Under the pieces are notes generated by a model. The model was not told the DNA's origin. It saw only the letters and a program-made list of their open reading frames with translations, and did not search any database. The translations under genes were made by a program, and so were the position numbers. This document shows positions 1 to 10,432 of a stretch of 64,000 nt of DNA, one piece after another (position 1 is the first letter of the stretch; each line of letters opens with the position of its first letter). This DNA is from TMED14 sp002378565 (GTDB lineage Bacteria; Bacteroidota; Bacteroidia; Flavobacteriales; Schleiferiaceae). The stretch covers positions 62,001 through 126,000 of the forward strand of contig OX044356.1 of NCBI GenBank assembly GCA_943846715.1, written 5' to 3'.

Positions 1-1
1 G

Positions 2-274
2 GAATCCAGGGTGGATGCTTGGACCACCCTACTCAGGGCAAGGGCCATGGAAAATCAGTGCTATGTAGCAGGCGTCAATCGGGTGGGCGTGGATGGCTTC
101 AAGGTGCCGCACAGTGGCCAGTCCCAGTTGATTGGACCTGAAGGGGGTCTCTTGACTCAGGGCGCCACGCATCAGCAGCAGGTGCTTCGCGCAACCTGGT
201 CGTCCCTCAAGCTGAAGGCAGTGCGCAAGCGCTACCCTTTTCTCAATGACGGCGACGCCTTCACCTTGGACTGA
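2..274 (+). CDS. Nitrilase-family amidohydrolase, C-terminal end (partial)
   Basis: The reading frame is open from the left edge and ends at 274, so only about the last 90 residues are present. The segment WTTLLRARAMENQCYVAGVN followed by RVG-DG is the conserved C-terminal part of carbon-nitrogen hydrolases, closest to the omega-amidase (YafV/NIT2-like) group that hydrolyses alpha-ketoglutaramate. The catalytic Glu, Lys and Cys would lie upstream, outside the window, so activity cannot be judged. The gene converges on the lipoprotein gene ending at 282, with only 7 nt between the stops. The family call is good; the exact substrate is inferred. Confidence 0.75.
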   Translation, partial: ESRVDAWTTLLRARAMENQCYVAGVNRVGVDGFKVPHSGQSQLIGPEGGLLTQGATHQQQVLRATWSSLKLKAVRKRYPFLNDGDAFTLD

Positions 275-281
275 TCAGGGT

Positions 282-1346
282 TCAATTGACCCATTGGTGG
301 TCGACATGCCAATTGGCGCGGACTTCCACATCGGGCCCACGAAGGATTTGATCGCTGACTTCTCTTGCCCAATATGATCCTGCATCCAATGCACCGTTGC
401 CATTGATGTCAACCACGACATAGAGGGCGTATTGGCCTGGCGGCAAGCCGCCAATGCTATCCTTTACCACCCCATTTTCCAGGTTCCACTCACGGTAAAT
501 TCCATCCTGTTTAACCAGCCTGAGCATCCCCTTTTTGACCTGAGGCAGGTTGACATGCAGGGCCAGTGTGCCACTGGAATCTGCAGGCAATTGACGCCAA
601 CTCAGCAGGCTGTCTGACGGCAATTTTGTGAGGGGCAATTCAAGTGAGTGATTGCTGCTGTCGGTGTGGGCCACGGACCAAGCAATAGGGCTGCGTTCGC
701 CTTCTGACAAACGGTTGTTGCCGTCCTTGTCTAAAAAGGCCCGCAACTGGTAACTCCCGGGCTTCACGTGATGAAAGTGGGCGCGGCCAGAATCGTCGCT
801 GCGCGTGCTGTAAAGCGGCGGGCCCAACAAGCAAGAATCCTGTGCATCAATGGGGTAGAGACAGAGGGATAGGTCCTTGCCTAATTGCTCCCCGGTGAGG
901 TCAACCAATTGGCCATGAATCATGCCAGAGTCGATGGTCGACCCTGTGGACCAGACCCATTGAAAGCCTTTGAGCACATTGCCTTCATGCAAGTCCTTGA
1001 CGGCAGACCCCCACTGCATGTTGTAGGTGCTTTCCGGCATCAAGTCCCCCTTCCATGCGATGCTGAGGGTTTTGCCTTTGAGCTCGTAAGTCACGGATTC
1101 AGGCAAGGGCGGGGAACAGATGATTTGCTGTGAAGCTTGGTGCAACTTAACGAATTCATCGAAGGTCCACTGCATAGATTGGCCATGCATTTGTGTGCTG
1201 CCATAGGGAACATTGGCCGTGACAATGACAGGTGGGTCCACATCTCTGGGTCCGCCGTCAGGGGCCATAGGCAGAGCACACTGGGCAATTAAACCTAAGG
1301 CCGCTAGCCCAAGAAAATATCCAATTTTCCCCGATGCGTGGCACAC
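282..1346 (-). CDS. Ig-like-domain envelope lipoprotein (SbsA/Ig_5-like)
   Basis: 354 residues from a GTG start. The N-terminus is a hydrophobic signal ending LIAQ-C at about residue 23, then a PMAPDGGPRDVDPPVI segment. The order Cys, Gly-Gly-Pro-(K/R)-Asp, Asp-Pro-Pro is typical of Bacteroidota lipoproteins carrying an N-terminal Ig-like domain of the SbsA/Ig_5 type. The -1 residue of the lipobox is Gln, which is unusual, so lipidation is probable rather than certain. Two later segments (KDGNNRLSEGE near residue 210 and DINGNGALDAGSY near residue 315) are Asp/Asn-Gly rich and could be calcium loops. No enzymatic function is visible. It is divergent from the large secreted-protein gene that starts at 1396. 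Confidence 0.7.
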   Translation of the reverse strand: MCHASGKIGYFLGLAALGLIAQCALPMAPDGGPRDVDPPVIVTANVPYGSTQMHGQSMQWTFDEFVKLHQASQQIICSPPLPESVTYELKGKTLSIAWKGDLMPESTYNMQWGSAVKDLHEGNVLKGFQWVWSTGSTIDSGMIHGQLVDLTGEQLGKDLSLCLYPIDAQDSCLLGPPLYSTRSDDSGRAHFHHVKPGSYQLRAFLDKDGNNRLSEGERSPIAWSVAHTDSSNHSLELPLTKLPSDSLLSWRQLPADSSGTLALHVNLPQVKKGMLRLVKQDGIYREWNLENGVVKDSIGGLPPGQYALYVVVDINGNGALDAGSYWAREVSDQILRGPDVEVRANWHVDHQWVN

Positions 1347-1395
1347 GCGGTCGTCTATGTATATTTGGGTAATTAACTCATTACAACCTGACTCG

Positions 1396-4300
1396 ATGAA
1401 GCGAATTTACGCCCTGATGGCCCTATCTGATTGGCCTTACCTATTCTTCTCAAGCACAAACCTATTGCACCACCAGCTTGTACACCACCGGCTGTACGGT
1501 GGGTGACGATTTGGATGATGTCACCTTGAACAATCTGGTGCAGACCAACACCGGCTGCTCCACCAATGGCTATGCGGATTACACGGCTGATACCATTTTG
1601 GTCCAGCAAACTGCTTTTCTTAACATCAGCGTGACATCCAACTACAGCAGCCAATGGTACGCCATCTGGATTGATGCCAATGACGATGGCGACTTTGATG
1701 ATGCAGGTGAGCAAATATGGGCCTCAACAGCGGCCTCAGGCACGGCAGGTACGACGACAGCTGAGCGCTTTTGTTATCCCATCCACAGTGCCAATCGGCA
1801 ACCATCGCTTGAGAATGCGTGGCAAATTTGCTGGCTCTGCCCTTGCAAGCACAGAATCGTGTTCATCCTTTACCTATGGTGAGACGCATGATTACACGGT
1901 GCTGGTTGCAGGCCCTCCTGCTTGTCCTCAGCCCTATGCTTTGATTGCAGGTTCTGCGACGGCGACAAATTTCACTTTTTCCTTCACATCCACAGGTAGC
2001 AGTTTTGATTTGGAGTATGGCCCCGCTGGCTTCACGCAGGGTACAGGATCCACGGGGACAGCTACAACGACGACCCACACCATGACTGGTCTCACCGCCA
2101 ACACCTGCTACGATGTGTACGTTCGTCAGAACTGTTCTTCAGCAGGCAATGGATACTCCAACTGGAGTGGACCCATCAGCTTTTGCACGCCATGTGTCAC
2201 CCAAGCCATACCGTTGGCTGAAACCTTCTCCAATTGGCCACCCAACTGCTTTGATCTGGCAGGCGGCACAAGCATCTGGACCCATGACTCCACGAACTTT
2301 GCCGCGCATGCAGACATGAGCACGTGGGGATCCTCGGGTGATGGGATGATGACGTCACCGCCGATGAGTTTGCAGGGATTGACGCGCGTGAAATTCAGAT
2401 GGTCTCATACACCGACTACTTGGAATTCGCAGTCAATGCACCTGGTTGTTCAGAAATCGGGCACCACCACATGGGACACCTTGTGGTCTGTGGCGAATGC
2501 CAACTTTGACTCTCAAGACGGTGCAACGTTCTCTTCGCCGGGCACGTACAAGCAAGAAGTTTTTAATTTGGATTCAGCCACTTACTACAACAGCGTGGCG
2601 CAGTTCCGATGGATTGCCATCACCAGCTGGGGTAATGATGCATGGGTTGACAACATCAACATTGAGGCACAGCCCTTGTGCCCAGAGCCAACAGGCCTTG
2701 GCATCAATGGTGTATCAGATACATCAGCCAGCTTGACATGGACCTCCGCTGGATCTAGCTTTCCCTTGGAATGGGGTCCGACAGGCTACACCCAAGGCAC
2801 CGGATTCCAAGACACAGCAGTCACTAGCAGCCATACCATCACGGGCTTGTTTGCCAACACCACCTACGACTACTATGTCAAGCGCAATTGTTCAGGTCAG
2901 GGCAATGGCTCATCCGGATGGGAAGGTCCCTTCACTTTCACCACCTTGTGTGCACCCTACACTGTTTCATCGATGTACAATGAGAACTGGGATGCCATGA
3001 CTGCTGGTGATTTGCCTAACTGTTGGAATGTCACTGGTACAGGCTCAGGCCTCACCTTTCAGGTTTTTCTGCCTGCGACATGGAGTACTGCAGCCTATTC
3101 TACGCCCAATTACACGGTCATTAGCACAGCCAATGCCGCTGACGTGACGGCTGTGTCACCCATGTTCTCTGATCTGCCAGGCAACAACGCACAGGTGCGC
3201 TTCAGGGCCAACACCCTGTCCTCTTGGTCTTCGCCTCAACTGATTGTTGGCACCATGACGACGCCGTCTGACCCTAACTCTTTCACGGCCGTAGATACCC
3301 TGACTTTGATGAACAGCTGGGATGAATACACCATTGCATTGCCCGTTGTGCCATCGAACCATTACCATGTAGGATTCCGGGTCTATTCCGCATCGTCATG
3401 GCTGCAAGTTGGCATCGATGACTTCGCCTATGAAGTGCAACCATCTTGCGTGCCACCTAGCAATGCCACAGCTTTACCTGCCTCTACAACAGCTTTACTG
3501 TCCTGGAGTCACGGTACGCCAAGCACGACAGGCTCTGTGGTGACATGGGGCCCTGCCGGCTACAACCCCGGAACAGGTACTGTGTCCAATGCAGTGAATG
3601 TTTCAGCTACATCGTACAATATCACCGGCTTGACATCCAACACAGCCTACACGGCATGGGTTGCTGACAGCTGTGGTGCCGGCAACATTTCGCCATGGCA
3701 TGGCCCGATCAATTTCACAACGTCCTGCGTGGCAGCAACCTTGCCTTACAGTGATAACTTTGATGTCAACCCCTTGCCTTGCTGGGATTTCACTGGCGGC
3801 AGCCAAACCATGACTCAATACGCCACAGCATCTGGCTACGCCATGCGCGGCAATTTCTGGTCTTGGACATCGGGCAACGATGCCTATTTGACTTCTCGGC
3901 CTGTCACTATTTCCGCCAACTCGGAAGTCAGTTTCAACTGGTCTCACCAGTACATGTCCTCCTACCCGAATGATCAATTGCTGTTGCTTGGAAAAACCAC
4001 GACAAGCAGCACATGGGACACCTTGGTGAACCTGGTAGGCGCCACAGACTTTAACTCTACGGGCGCAGGCATTACTACGCCAGGTAACTATGTTAACACC
4101 ACGGTTTATGTGCCATCAAGCTACACGGGCAGTGATGCCATCTTCCGCTTTGCTACGCTTTCAGGGTGGGGCCCTGATGTCTTCATTGACGATTTTTTGG
4201 TGGAAGCCATTGCATCGTGCCCTGATCCGACCTCATCTGCTGGCACCCTGACCCATAACAGCATTGATGTCAGTTGGGTTTCCCAGGGCACACCGCTTGG

Positions 4301-5618
4301 CAGCAATGTCATGTGGGGTCCGACAGGTTTTTATTCTGGCACGGGCACCTTCACAGGAAGCAAGGCGTTCAATGTGTCAAGCACTCACACGATCGGTGGA
4401 CTGTTAGCAGGCACGACCTACGATGTCTATGTGCAGGATAGCTGTGGCGCAAACGATTTGTCCGGATGGGCTGGACCCCTCACCATGACGACGACACTTT
4501 GTCCGCCAGCCAACATGTGCACATTCACCTTCTACATGGTAGATAGTTATGGTGATGGTTGGAATGGTTGCTTGGTTGACTTGCAGCAATCAGCGAATGG
4601 TTCTTGGTCGACGGCTGCAACGTTTGGTTCTGGGTTCACGACGGGTTACAGCGCAGTGGATAGCAGTCCATTGTGTAGTGGTGACTCCGCGCGGATTGTT
4701 ATCAACGCCCCGGGCGGATGGCCAACTGAAGTAAGCTTTGATTTGGTTGGACCATTTGGTGACACCTTGGTCAGCCATTCGGCGGGAGCTTCCTTGTCAG
4801 GATTCCAATTGATGGGCTCCTTTTTAGCATCATGCAACAGCTGCGCTTCGCCAGCCTCAGTGACGGCTAGTAGCACTGCCTGCACAACAGGTTCCGTTGC
4901 ATGGACATCGGGTTCTTCAGCTTTGACGAGTCAAGTAGATTACGGCGTGGCAACCTACAGCCCTAGTGCGGCTACGGCCACAACCTATGCCACATCAGCA
5001 GGCGCATCCTTGTCAGGCCTCCTGCCGGGTACCACCTATGATGTTTTCGTTCGCGATTCCTGTTCAGATGGTTGGTCAGCTTGGTCGCAGACCAGTCTTA
5101 TGACGGCTTCAGGTCCCTTGCCAACATTGAATACCGCTTATTTGGTAACAGGAATGAGTCCTGTAACCATTGAGTTCACAGCGAACGCTTCAGGTCAGGA
5201 TAGCGTGTACTGGACCATGAGCACCGGAGCCGCTTTAGGTGGTGATGTGGTGACCCATTCTTTCAGTAACAACGGACCGGAATATGCAGTGGCAACTGCT
5301 TTCAATACCTGTGGCTCGGTATCAGACACTGTCTTCTTTACCGTTGGTTTGGAGGAGTTGGGTTTGTTGAATCTCAGCATCTACCCGAACCCATCTTCAG
5401 GTGTGTTCAATGTGGCATTTGCGTTGCGTGATGCAGGTGATGTGCAGATTCGCATCCATAACATGGTAGGTGAGGAGATTGCACGAAGCAGTCACCAGCG
5501 AGTCGACAGCCAAATGGTTGTGCCCTTTGACTTGACGTCAATGCCAGCGGGCGTTTACGTGGTAGAAATACAAACACAGCAGGGTGTTCGAAGCCGTCGC
5601 ATCGTGATGGGACGCTAA
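1396..5618 (+). CDS. Giant T9SS-secreted protein (GEVN + FN3 + jelly-roll modules), interrupted by two frameshifts
   Basis: The product is split over three frames. ATG at 1396 opens frame 1 (MKRIYALMAL), the signal-peptide end (LIGLTYSSQAQ) lies in frame 2 from about 1426, and from about 1763 the rest is in frame 3 to 5618. Each junction behaves as one extra base. Modules by nucleotide position: GEVN domain about 1440-1905 (YAIWIDANDDGDFDDAGEQI, then GETHDYTVLV); FN3-like domains about 1920-2190, 2675-2950, 3445-3725, 4220-4495 and 4840-5110; jelly-roll/MAM-like domains between the first four FN3 units, ending in motifs such as WVDNINIE; a Cys-rich DSYGDGWNG module about 4500-4840; and a T9SS type A sorting domain about 5370-5618 (IYPNPSSGVFNV, then MPAGVYVVEI). 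Expected to be exported by Sec and then T9SS and attached to the surface, perhaps as an adhesin. A TAnnTTTG match at 1360-1367 could be its -7 element. Whether the frameshifts are real or sequencing errors cannot be decided here. Confidence 0.85.
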
Positions 5619-5641
5619 CAGTCGGTTCAAATAGCATGATG

Positions 5642-5664
5642 AAGGGGTCGCTTGGCGACCCCTT
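5642..5664. terminator. Bidirectional intrinsic terminator
   Basis: A perfect 10-bp stem (AAGGGGTCGC / GCGACCCCTT) with a TTG loop lies between the stop of the T9SS-protein gene and the stop of the convergent comF gene. T-rich sequence follows on the + side and A-rich sequence flanks the other side, so it can serve both genes. Confidence 0.8.
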
Positions 5665-5669
5665 TGTTG

Positions 5670-6308
5670 TTAAGCGCCATGCGCAAGGGCTGCCACAGAA
5701 ACCCATGAGGCGCCAGATGTCCACAAAGTGTGTGCACAGGCATTCAATGTGCTTCCTGAAGTGGCTGTGTCATCCATGACTAGCAGCCGTTGACCATCAA
5801 CGGCTTCAGGGCATTGGTAGCGATCCAGGGAGGATTGCAAGCGGTGGGTCATTGCCAATTTGGCTTGCGCCTTGCCATGCTTGGGTCGGTGGATCAGGTG
5901 CTTTACCGGCAGATCCCACACCGAACTTGCGCCTCGGGCAATGGCCTCTGCTTGATTGAAGCCACGAAAATACTGCCGACGCCATGACAAGGGGACAGGC
6001 ACCAAGGCATCCACAGCAGGTTTGTTGACATTGTGAGCGAAGCACCGACCTAAAGTGAATGCCAGCTGCTCCAGATGGTTGAACTTGATAGCGTGCATGC
6101 AGGCCTTGACCACTTCCGAATCGTAGCTTAGCCAGACCGTGGTTTCACTGGCTAAATTTACCGTGAACCCTTCGACTTGTCTGGATAAGTGCAGCTCATG
6201 CCAGCAAGCGTGACAAATGCTCTCTGCATGCTGCTGTTTCAGCTGTTTGCACAGCGGGCAGATTTCCGGCAGCAAGGCTGCCATCAATGACTGGGTTAAT
6301 TGGTACAT
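5670..6308 (-). CDS. comF: ComF-family phosphoribosyltransferase-like protein
   Basis: 212 residues, the usual length for the family. The N-terminus carries a four-cysteine zinc-binding pair (C17, C20 and C32, C35). The middle has the ComF segment VPVPLSWRRQYFRGFNQAE (103-121). Near the C-terminus the PRPP-binding loop reads LLVMDDTATSGST (175-187). In naturally transformable bacteria ComF acts in the cytosol with single-stranded incoming DNA, but in most Bacteroidota its role is untested. Start ATG at 6308. It is divergent from the coiled-coil protein gene at 6331, with 22 nt between starts. Confidence 0.9.
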   Translation of the reverse strand: MYQLTQSLMAALLPEICPLCKQLKQQHAESICHACWHELHLSRQVEGFTVNLASETTVWLSYDSEVVKACMHAIKFNHLEQLAFTLGRCFAHNVNKPAVDALVPVPLSWRRQYFRGFNQAEAIARGASSVWDLPVKHLIHRPKHGKAQAKLAMTHRLQSSLDRYQCPEAVDGQRLLVMDDTATSGSTLNACAHTLWTSGASWVSVAALAHGA

Positions 6309-6330
6309 TTGCAGTCAAATATCTATTACC

Positions 6331-7206
6331 ATGAGCCAACAACCGTCCGATAAACGACAACGAATAATTGCTATCATCTTGACCGCTGCCATTTTGATTT
6401 TGGGGTACATCACCTTGAAGCAAAACAATCAGGTGACTGACCTGGAAGCTGAGAAAACCATCTTGATCACGCAACTCGAGGATTACAAGCGTGATCTCTT
6501 GTCGCAGACCACCGCCAATGATTCATTGAATGTCTTCATCGGACAAGAGACCACTCGGTTGAATGAGAAGATTGAAGAAATTGAGGCTTTGGGCGCCATC
6601 ACCACCAACCAGCTTCGACGTGTTCGTGGTGAAGTCTTTTCCCTGCGCAAGCAAGTGGAATCCTTGACCAAGGATGTTGACTCGGTCAACACTGCCTATG
6701 CTGCACTTTCAGTTGTGGCTGACTCTTTGAGCAGCGACTTGACGCTGTCCAGCGAAGCCAATAGCAACCTAACCACTGAGAATGCACAGCTTGGCCTTAC
6801 GGTGAATAAGGGTGCAGCCTTGCAGCTTGCTTTCTTTGAGGCTGGGTCCTACCGCGTGAACAAATCAGGGAAGGAAAAACTAAGTAGCAATGCCTCACGG
6901 GTGAACCGCGTGAAAGGCTGCTTTACCATCGCAAAAAATGCCATTGCAAAGGCAGGTGATCGTGAGGTGTTCTTGCGCATCAGCAGCAGTGACAAACGTG
7001 TTTTGACTGCGGGCAAAGATGCCGTGATGGTCGTCAATGGTGAGTCCATGCGCTATGCTTCGAAGGCAAATGTGCCATTTGATGGCGAAAGCACCAAGGG
7101 CTGCTTAACCTATGATGTGCCCATGGACTTGTCTGCCGGCAGTTACACGTTAGCCCTTTACATTGATGGCGTCAAGGTGGGTGAGACTGCCATGATCTTG
7201 AACTGA
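6331..7206 (+). CDS. Membrane-anchored coiled-coil protein, function unknown
   Basis: 291 residues from ATG 6331 (MSQQPSDKRQR). I prefer this start over an upstream in-frame one because the latter would run into comF. Residues 11-29 form a single transmembrane helix. About residues 33-160 are a heptad-like, Leu/Glu/Lys-rich coiled coil (QVTDLEAEKTILITQLEDYK and similar). The C-terminal 120 residues look like a compact beta-rich domain with two Cys (in KGCFTIAK and KGCLTYDV). Proteins of this plan are common and uncharacterised in Bacteroidota. The next gene, xthA, starts 5 nt after its stop, so the two are probably co-transcribed. Confidence 0.6.
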   Translation: MSQQPSDKRQRIIAIILTAAILILGYITLKQNNQVTDLEAEKTILITQLEDYKRDLLSQTTANDSLNVFIGQETTRLNEKIEEIEALGAITTNQLRRVRGEVFSLRKQVESLTKDVDSVNTAYAALSVVADSLSSDLTLSSEANSNLTTENAQLGLTVNKGAALQLAFFEAGSYRVNKSGKEKLSSNASRVNRVKGCFTIAKNAIAKAGDREVFLRISSSDKRVLTAGKDAVMVVNGESMRYASKANVPFDGESTKGCLTYDVPMDLSAGSYTLALYIDGVKVGETAMILN

Positions 7207-7211
7207 TCCTG

Positions 7212-7985
7212 ATGCGAATCATCAGCTTGAACGCCAATGGTATTCGAGCTGCGGTAAGCAAGGGTCTCGTCACATGGTGGGAGGCCTCGGATTCAGACAT
7301 TCTTTGCATTCAAGAAAGTCGACTGCAAGACAAGGATTGGCTGCAAGCAGCCTTTCCTGCGCATTGGGTTGAATGCTTTCCTGCTGAGAAAAAAGGCTAT
7401 GCTGGCACAGCTGTTGTCGCAAAAATCCCTCCAAATCAAGTAAAAATGGGCATGGGACACCCATCCAGTGATACAGAAGGCCGGGTGATGACCCTGACCT
7501 ACCCGGGTTTTGTCTTGGTCAACGCTTATTTTCCTTCTGGCGCGTCTAGCCCCTCCAGGCAATTAGTCAAGTTAGATTTCTTGTCTGCCATGACCCGGCA
7601 CCTTCAGGACTTGCTCAAGCAGCACGCAAGGGTTTTGCTTGTGGGCGACATCAATATTTGCCACAAGGACATCGACATCCATCACCCTCAGCGCATGCGT
7701 CGCAAGCCAGGTTGCACCAATGTTGAACGGGAATTCTTGAGCGCCTTGCATGAGGCTGGTTGGCGCGATGCCTTTCGCTTGTTTGATCCAAGGGAAGGGC
7801 AGTACACCTGGTGGTCAGCAATGGCTCGATCAAAACCAAAAAACCTTGGCTGGCGCATCGATCAATTCTGGTTAAGCCCAGCAATGGTTAGGGAAACCAA
7901 GCAGTGCAAGCATTGGACAGATCAAAATTTCTCTGACCATTGCCCCATTGAATTGACCTGGGAAAACTCCATGAAATTCCTGTGA
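7212..7985 (+). CDS. xthA: Exodeoxyribonuclease III (AP endonuclease, EEP family)
   Basis: 257 residues, close to the usual length of XthA. The motifs are in the expected order: SLNANGIRAA at the N-terminus, the metal-binding Glu in LCIQESRL (E35), the central GDINICHKDIDIHHP, the WR-DQFWLS segment, and the terminal catalytic NFSDHCPIEL. It cleaves the phosphodiester bond 5' to abasic sites and trims 3' blocking groups in base excision repair. It follows the coiled-coil protein gene by 5 nt and is followed, after 31 nt, by an OmpA-like lipoprotein gene. Confidence 0.93.
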   Translation: MRIISLNANGIRAAVSKGLVTWWEASDSDILCIQESRLQDKDWLQAAFPAHWVECFPAEKKGYAGTAVVAKIPPNQVKMGMGHPSSDTEGRVMTLTYPGFVLVNAYFPSGASSPSRQLVKLDFLSAMTRHLQDLLKQHARVLLVGDINICHKDIDIHHPQRMRRKPGCTNVEREFLSALHEAGWRDAFRLFDPREGQYTWWSAMARSKPKNLGWRIDQFWLSPAMVRETKQCKHWTDQNFSDHCPIELTWENSMKFL

Positions 7986-8016
7986 GTTAATTGCTTTCAA
8001 GTCCTAACTTTGAGGC

Positions 8017-8988
8017 ATGCGATTGTTCAAAACCCTCTCCCTGATAGCCCTGCTTGTTTCAAGCTGTGTCACACCAAAAGTCCACAATGAGCTGCAGTCC
8101 AGCTATGACACCTTGGTCCATGCAAATGAAAGCTTGAAGGAAGCAAGTGACAAGGCAACAACGGCACACAGGGAAGCATTGTCTGACCTGAAAAAGGCAG
8201 CATCCAATTTGGATCAAGCCATTGAAGATTCTACGGCGATGGGCCAGCGATACCGCAAGTTGCAACGCGCCCTCAGCGATCTCAATGCGAATTTTGAATA
8301 CGCTTTAGCTAACAACAGCCAATTGGTACAGGCCAATTTGCGCGAAAACAAAAGCATGCTGGAACACATGGAAGGCATGGCCACCGTGCTTTCCTCAAAG
8401 GAAGATTCCCTGCGCCGGGAGCAGTTGCGCCTTGCAGACTTGGAGCTTGCCTTGCAGTCCAGGGAGCACCGGGTGAATGAACTGGAAGCCCTGGTGGCAA
8501 GAAAGGATTCCCTTGCAGCCTATTTTAAAAACCGCATCTCTCAGGCTTTGCTTGGGTTTGAAGGACGAGGACTCACGGTGACGCTGAAGGATGGCCAAGT
8601 GCACGTTTCCATGGATAACCGACTGCTCTTTGCCTCCGGTCAATGGGCCGTGCAATCAGAAGGTGCCAAGGCCCTAGCGGAACTGGCTTCTGTGCTCAAA
8701 GAGAACAGCGACCTGAATGTATCGGTTGAAGGCCACACGGATGGCGATGCTTTTTATGGCAGGGGCCAAGTGATTGACAACTGGGATCTGTCAGTGATGC
8801 GCGCCACATCAGTGGTGAAAATCCTGACATCCAAGGGCATGTCACCTGCCATGGTTCAAGCTGCTGGTCGCGGTGAGCACCATCCCATTGCAGCCAATGA
8901 CAGTCCAGAAAACAAGGCAAAAAACCGCAGAACAGACATCATTATCACACCCAATTACGGTGAGATTGCGGCCATACTTGGTCAATAA
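8017..8988 (+). CDS. OmpA-family peptidoglycan-binding lipoprotein
   Basis: 323 residues. The signal peptide ends with lipobox VSSC at about residue 17. Residues 25-175 are a long helical coiled-coil stalk rich in Leu, Lys, Glu and Ser. The C-terminal 120 residues are an OmpA/Pal peptidoglycan-binding domain: LLFASGQWAV, VSVEGHTDGDAF, LSVMRATSVVKIL and GRGEHHPIAAND, ending with NRRTDIII. The Asp and Arg that bind diaminopimelate in OmpA domains are in GHTD and NRRTD. It probably links the outer membrane to the cell wall. It converges on radA. Confidence 0.85.
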   Translation: MRLFKTLSLIALLVSSCVTPKVHNELQSSYDTLVHANESLKEASDKATTAHREALSDLKKAASNLDQAIEDSTAMGQRYRKLQRALSDLNANFEYALANNSQLVQANLRENKSMLEHMEGMATVLSSKEDSLRREQLRLADLELALQSREHRVNELEALVARKDSLAAYFKNRISQALLGFEGRGLTVTLKDGQVHVSMDNRLLFASGQWAVQSEGAKALAELASVLKENSDLNVSVEGHTDGDAFYGRGQVIDNWDLSVMRATSVVKILTSKGMSPAMVQAAGRGEHHPIAANDSPENKAKNRRTDIIITPNYGEIAAILGQ

Positions 8989-9024
8989 CAAACGGTTTGT
9001 AGGGCCTTCAACAGGCTGCTGTTG

Positions 9025-10383
9025 CTAGCCAAACACCCCGGAGACCAATTGGTCCATGCGGGTGATTTTGATGGGCTTGACGCCTTTGATGTTCAAGTTA
9101 TCAGATTCAGATTGGCTGGCACAAAACACCGTATCAAAACCCAATTGAACTGCCTCTGACAGGCGCTGTTGCATGCGTGGGACGGGGCGAAGCTCACCGC
9201 CAAGACCGACCTCTGCCGTGAAGGCCATGCCTTCTGGGATGGCGATGTCTGCATTGCTTGACAAGATGGCGGCACAGACTGCCAGGTCCAGGGCGGGATC
9301 TTCTACTTTCAGCCCCCCTGTGACATTGAGAAAGACATCCTTGGATCCCAATTGAAAGCCACAGCGCTTTTCAAGTACAGCGAGCAACATGTTCAAACGC
9401 CGGGTATCAAAGCCTGTACAGCTTCGTTGAGGCGTGCCGTAAACGGCAGAAGAGACCAGGGCTTGTACTTCCACAAGCATGGGCCGGTTGCCCTCTGCAA
9501 TGATGCCAACGGCAGACCCGCTCAGGCCATCTCCACGCTGACCCAGCATCAATCGGGACGGATTGCTGACGGTCTGCATGCCTTTTGCTGTCATTTCATA
9601 AACGCCCAATTCTTGGGTGGAACCAAAGCGATTCTTCATTGCGCGAAGGGTGCGGAAAAGGTGGTGTCGGTCGCCTTCAAATTGCAGCACCACATCCACC
9701 ATGTGTTCAAGGACCTTGGGCCCAGCCAGGGAGCCTTCCTTGGTGATATGCCCAATCAGTAAAATGGGAATCTGCTTGGATTTTGCATAGCGCAAGTACT
9801 CTGATGCGGACTCCCGAATCTGACTCACGCTGCCGGGGCTGGAATCCAGCTGAGGATTGTGCGCCGTTTGAATGGAATCAATGACGATCAAGGTAGGCTT
9901 CAGGGCTTCAGCCACAGATAAAATCTTTGCGGTGGACATCTCCGTGAGCACATGGCAACCATCGCCTTCAAGGCCAATCCGTTCAGCACGCATGCGAATT
10001 TGCTGAGCTGATTCTTCGCCACTGGCATACAAAACCTTGTCGCCATGATGGATGGCCACTTGCAAAAGCAACGTTGACTTGCCAATGCCAGGCTCGCCGC
10101 CAAGCAAGGTCAGGCTTCCCGCCACAAAGCCACCGCCAAGGACGCGATCCAATTCACTGTCACCGCTTGCAAGTCGCTGCTCTGCAATGCGATCGACATG
10201 GGCCAATTTGATCACTGGACTTTCCGTGGCTGACCAGACACTTGTCGCGGACGACGGGTCTGGCTTGGTCAAGATTTCTTCAACCAGGCTATTCCATTCA
10301 CCACAGCCTTTGCACTGGCCCATCCATTGACTGTGCTCACTGCCACATTGCTGACAAAACCATGCTTTTTTCACCTTAGCCAT
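9025..10383 (-). CDS. radA: DNA repair protein RadA (Sms)
   Basis: 452 residues, full length. An N-terminal C4 zinc finger (C10, C13, C24, C27) precedes a RecA-like ATPase core with Walker A GGEPGIGKST (95-104) and Walker B LIVIDS. The RadA-specific KNRFG motif is at 250-254. The C-terminus is a Lon-type S5 fold domain. RadA is a DnaB-like helicase that promotes branch migration during recombination. It is the last gene of a leftward block after the flippase-like gene (49-nt gap), and panD and panC lie upstream of that. Confidence 0.95.
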   Translation of the reverse strand: MAKVKKAWFCQQCGSEHSQWMGQCKGCGEWNSLVEEILTKPDPSSATSVWSATESPVIKLAHVDRIAEQRLASGDSELDRVLGGGFVAGSLTLLGGEPGIGKSTLLLQVAIHHGDKVLYASGEESAQQIRMRAERIGLEGDGCHVLTEMSTAKILSVAEALKPTLIVIDSIQTAHNPQLDSSPGSVSQIRESASEYLRYAKSKQIPILLIGHITKEGSLAGPKVLEHMVDVVLQFEGDRHHLFRTLRAMKNRFGSTQELGVYEMTAKGMQTVSNPSRLMLGQRGDGLSGSAVGIIAEGNRPMLVEVQALVSSAVYGTPQRSCTGFDTRRLNMLLAVLEKRCGFQLGSKDVFLNVTGGLKVEDPALDLAVCAAILSSNADIAIPEGMAFTAEVGLGGELRPVPRMQQRLSEAVQLGFDTVFCASQSESDNLNIKGVKPIKITRMDQLVSGVFG

Positions 10384-10432
10384 AGGACGTCAAGGTCGGG
10401 ACTTTTTGGCCCTTGACCAAGTTGAGAAATGC

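Noticed and set aside
1396..1770. Programmed ribosomal frameshifting in the T9SS gene.
   Set aside because: There are two separate shifts with no slippery heptamer or following pseudoknot visible; mutation or sequence error is simpler.
8005..8012. TAACTTTG as a -7 promoter element for the OmpA-like gene.
   Set aside because: It lies 5 nt from the start codon, so transcription would begin at or after the ATG, and no TTG is spaced correctly upstream.
9009..9024. CAACAG/CTGTTG hairpin between the OmpA-like gene and radA as a terminator.
   Set aside because: Only a 6-bp stem without a T run on either side.
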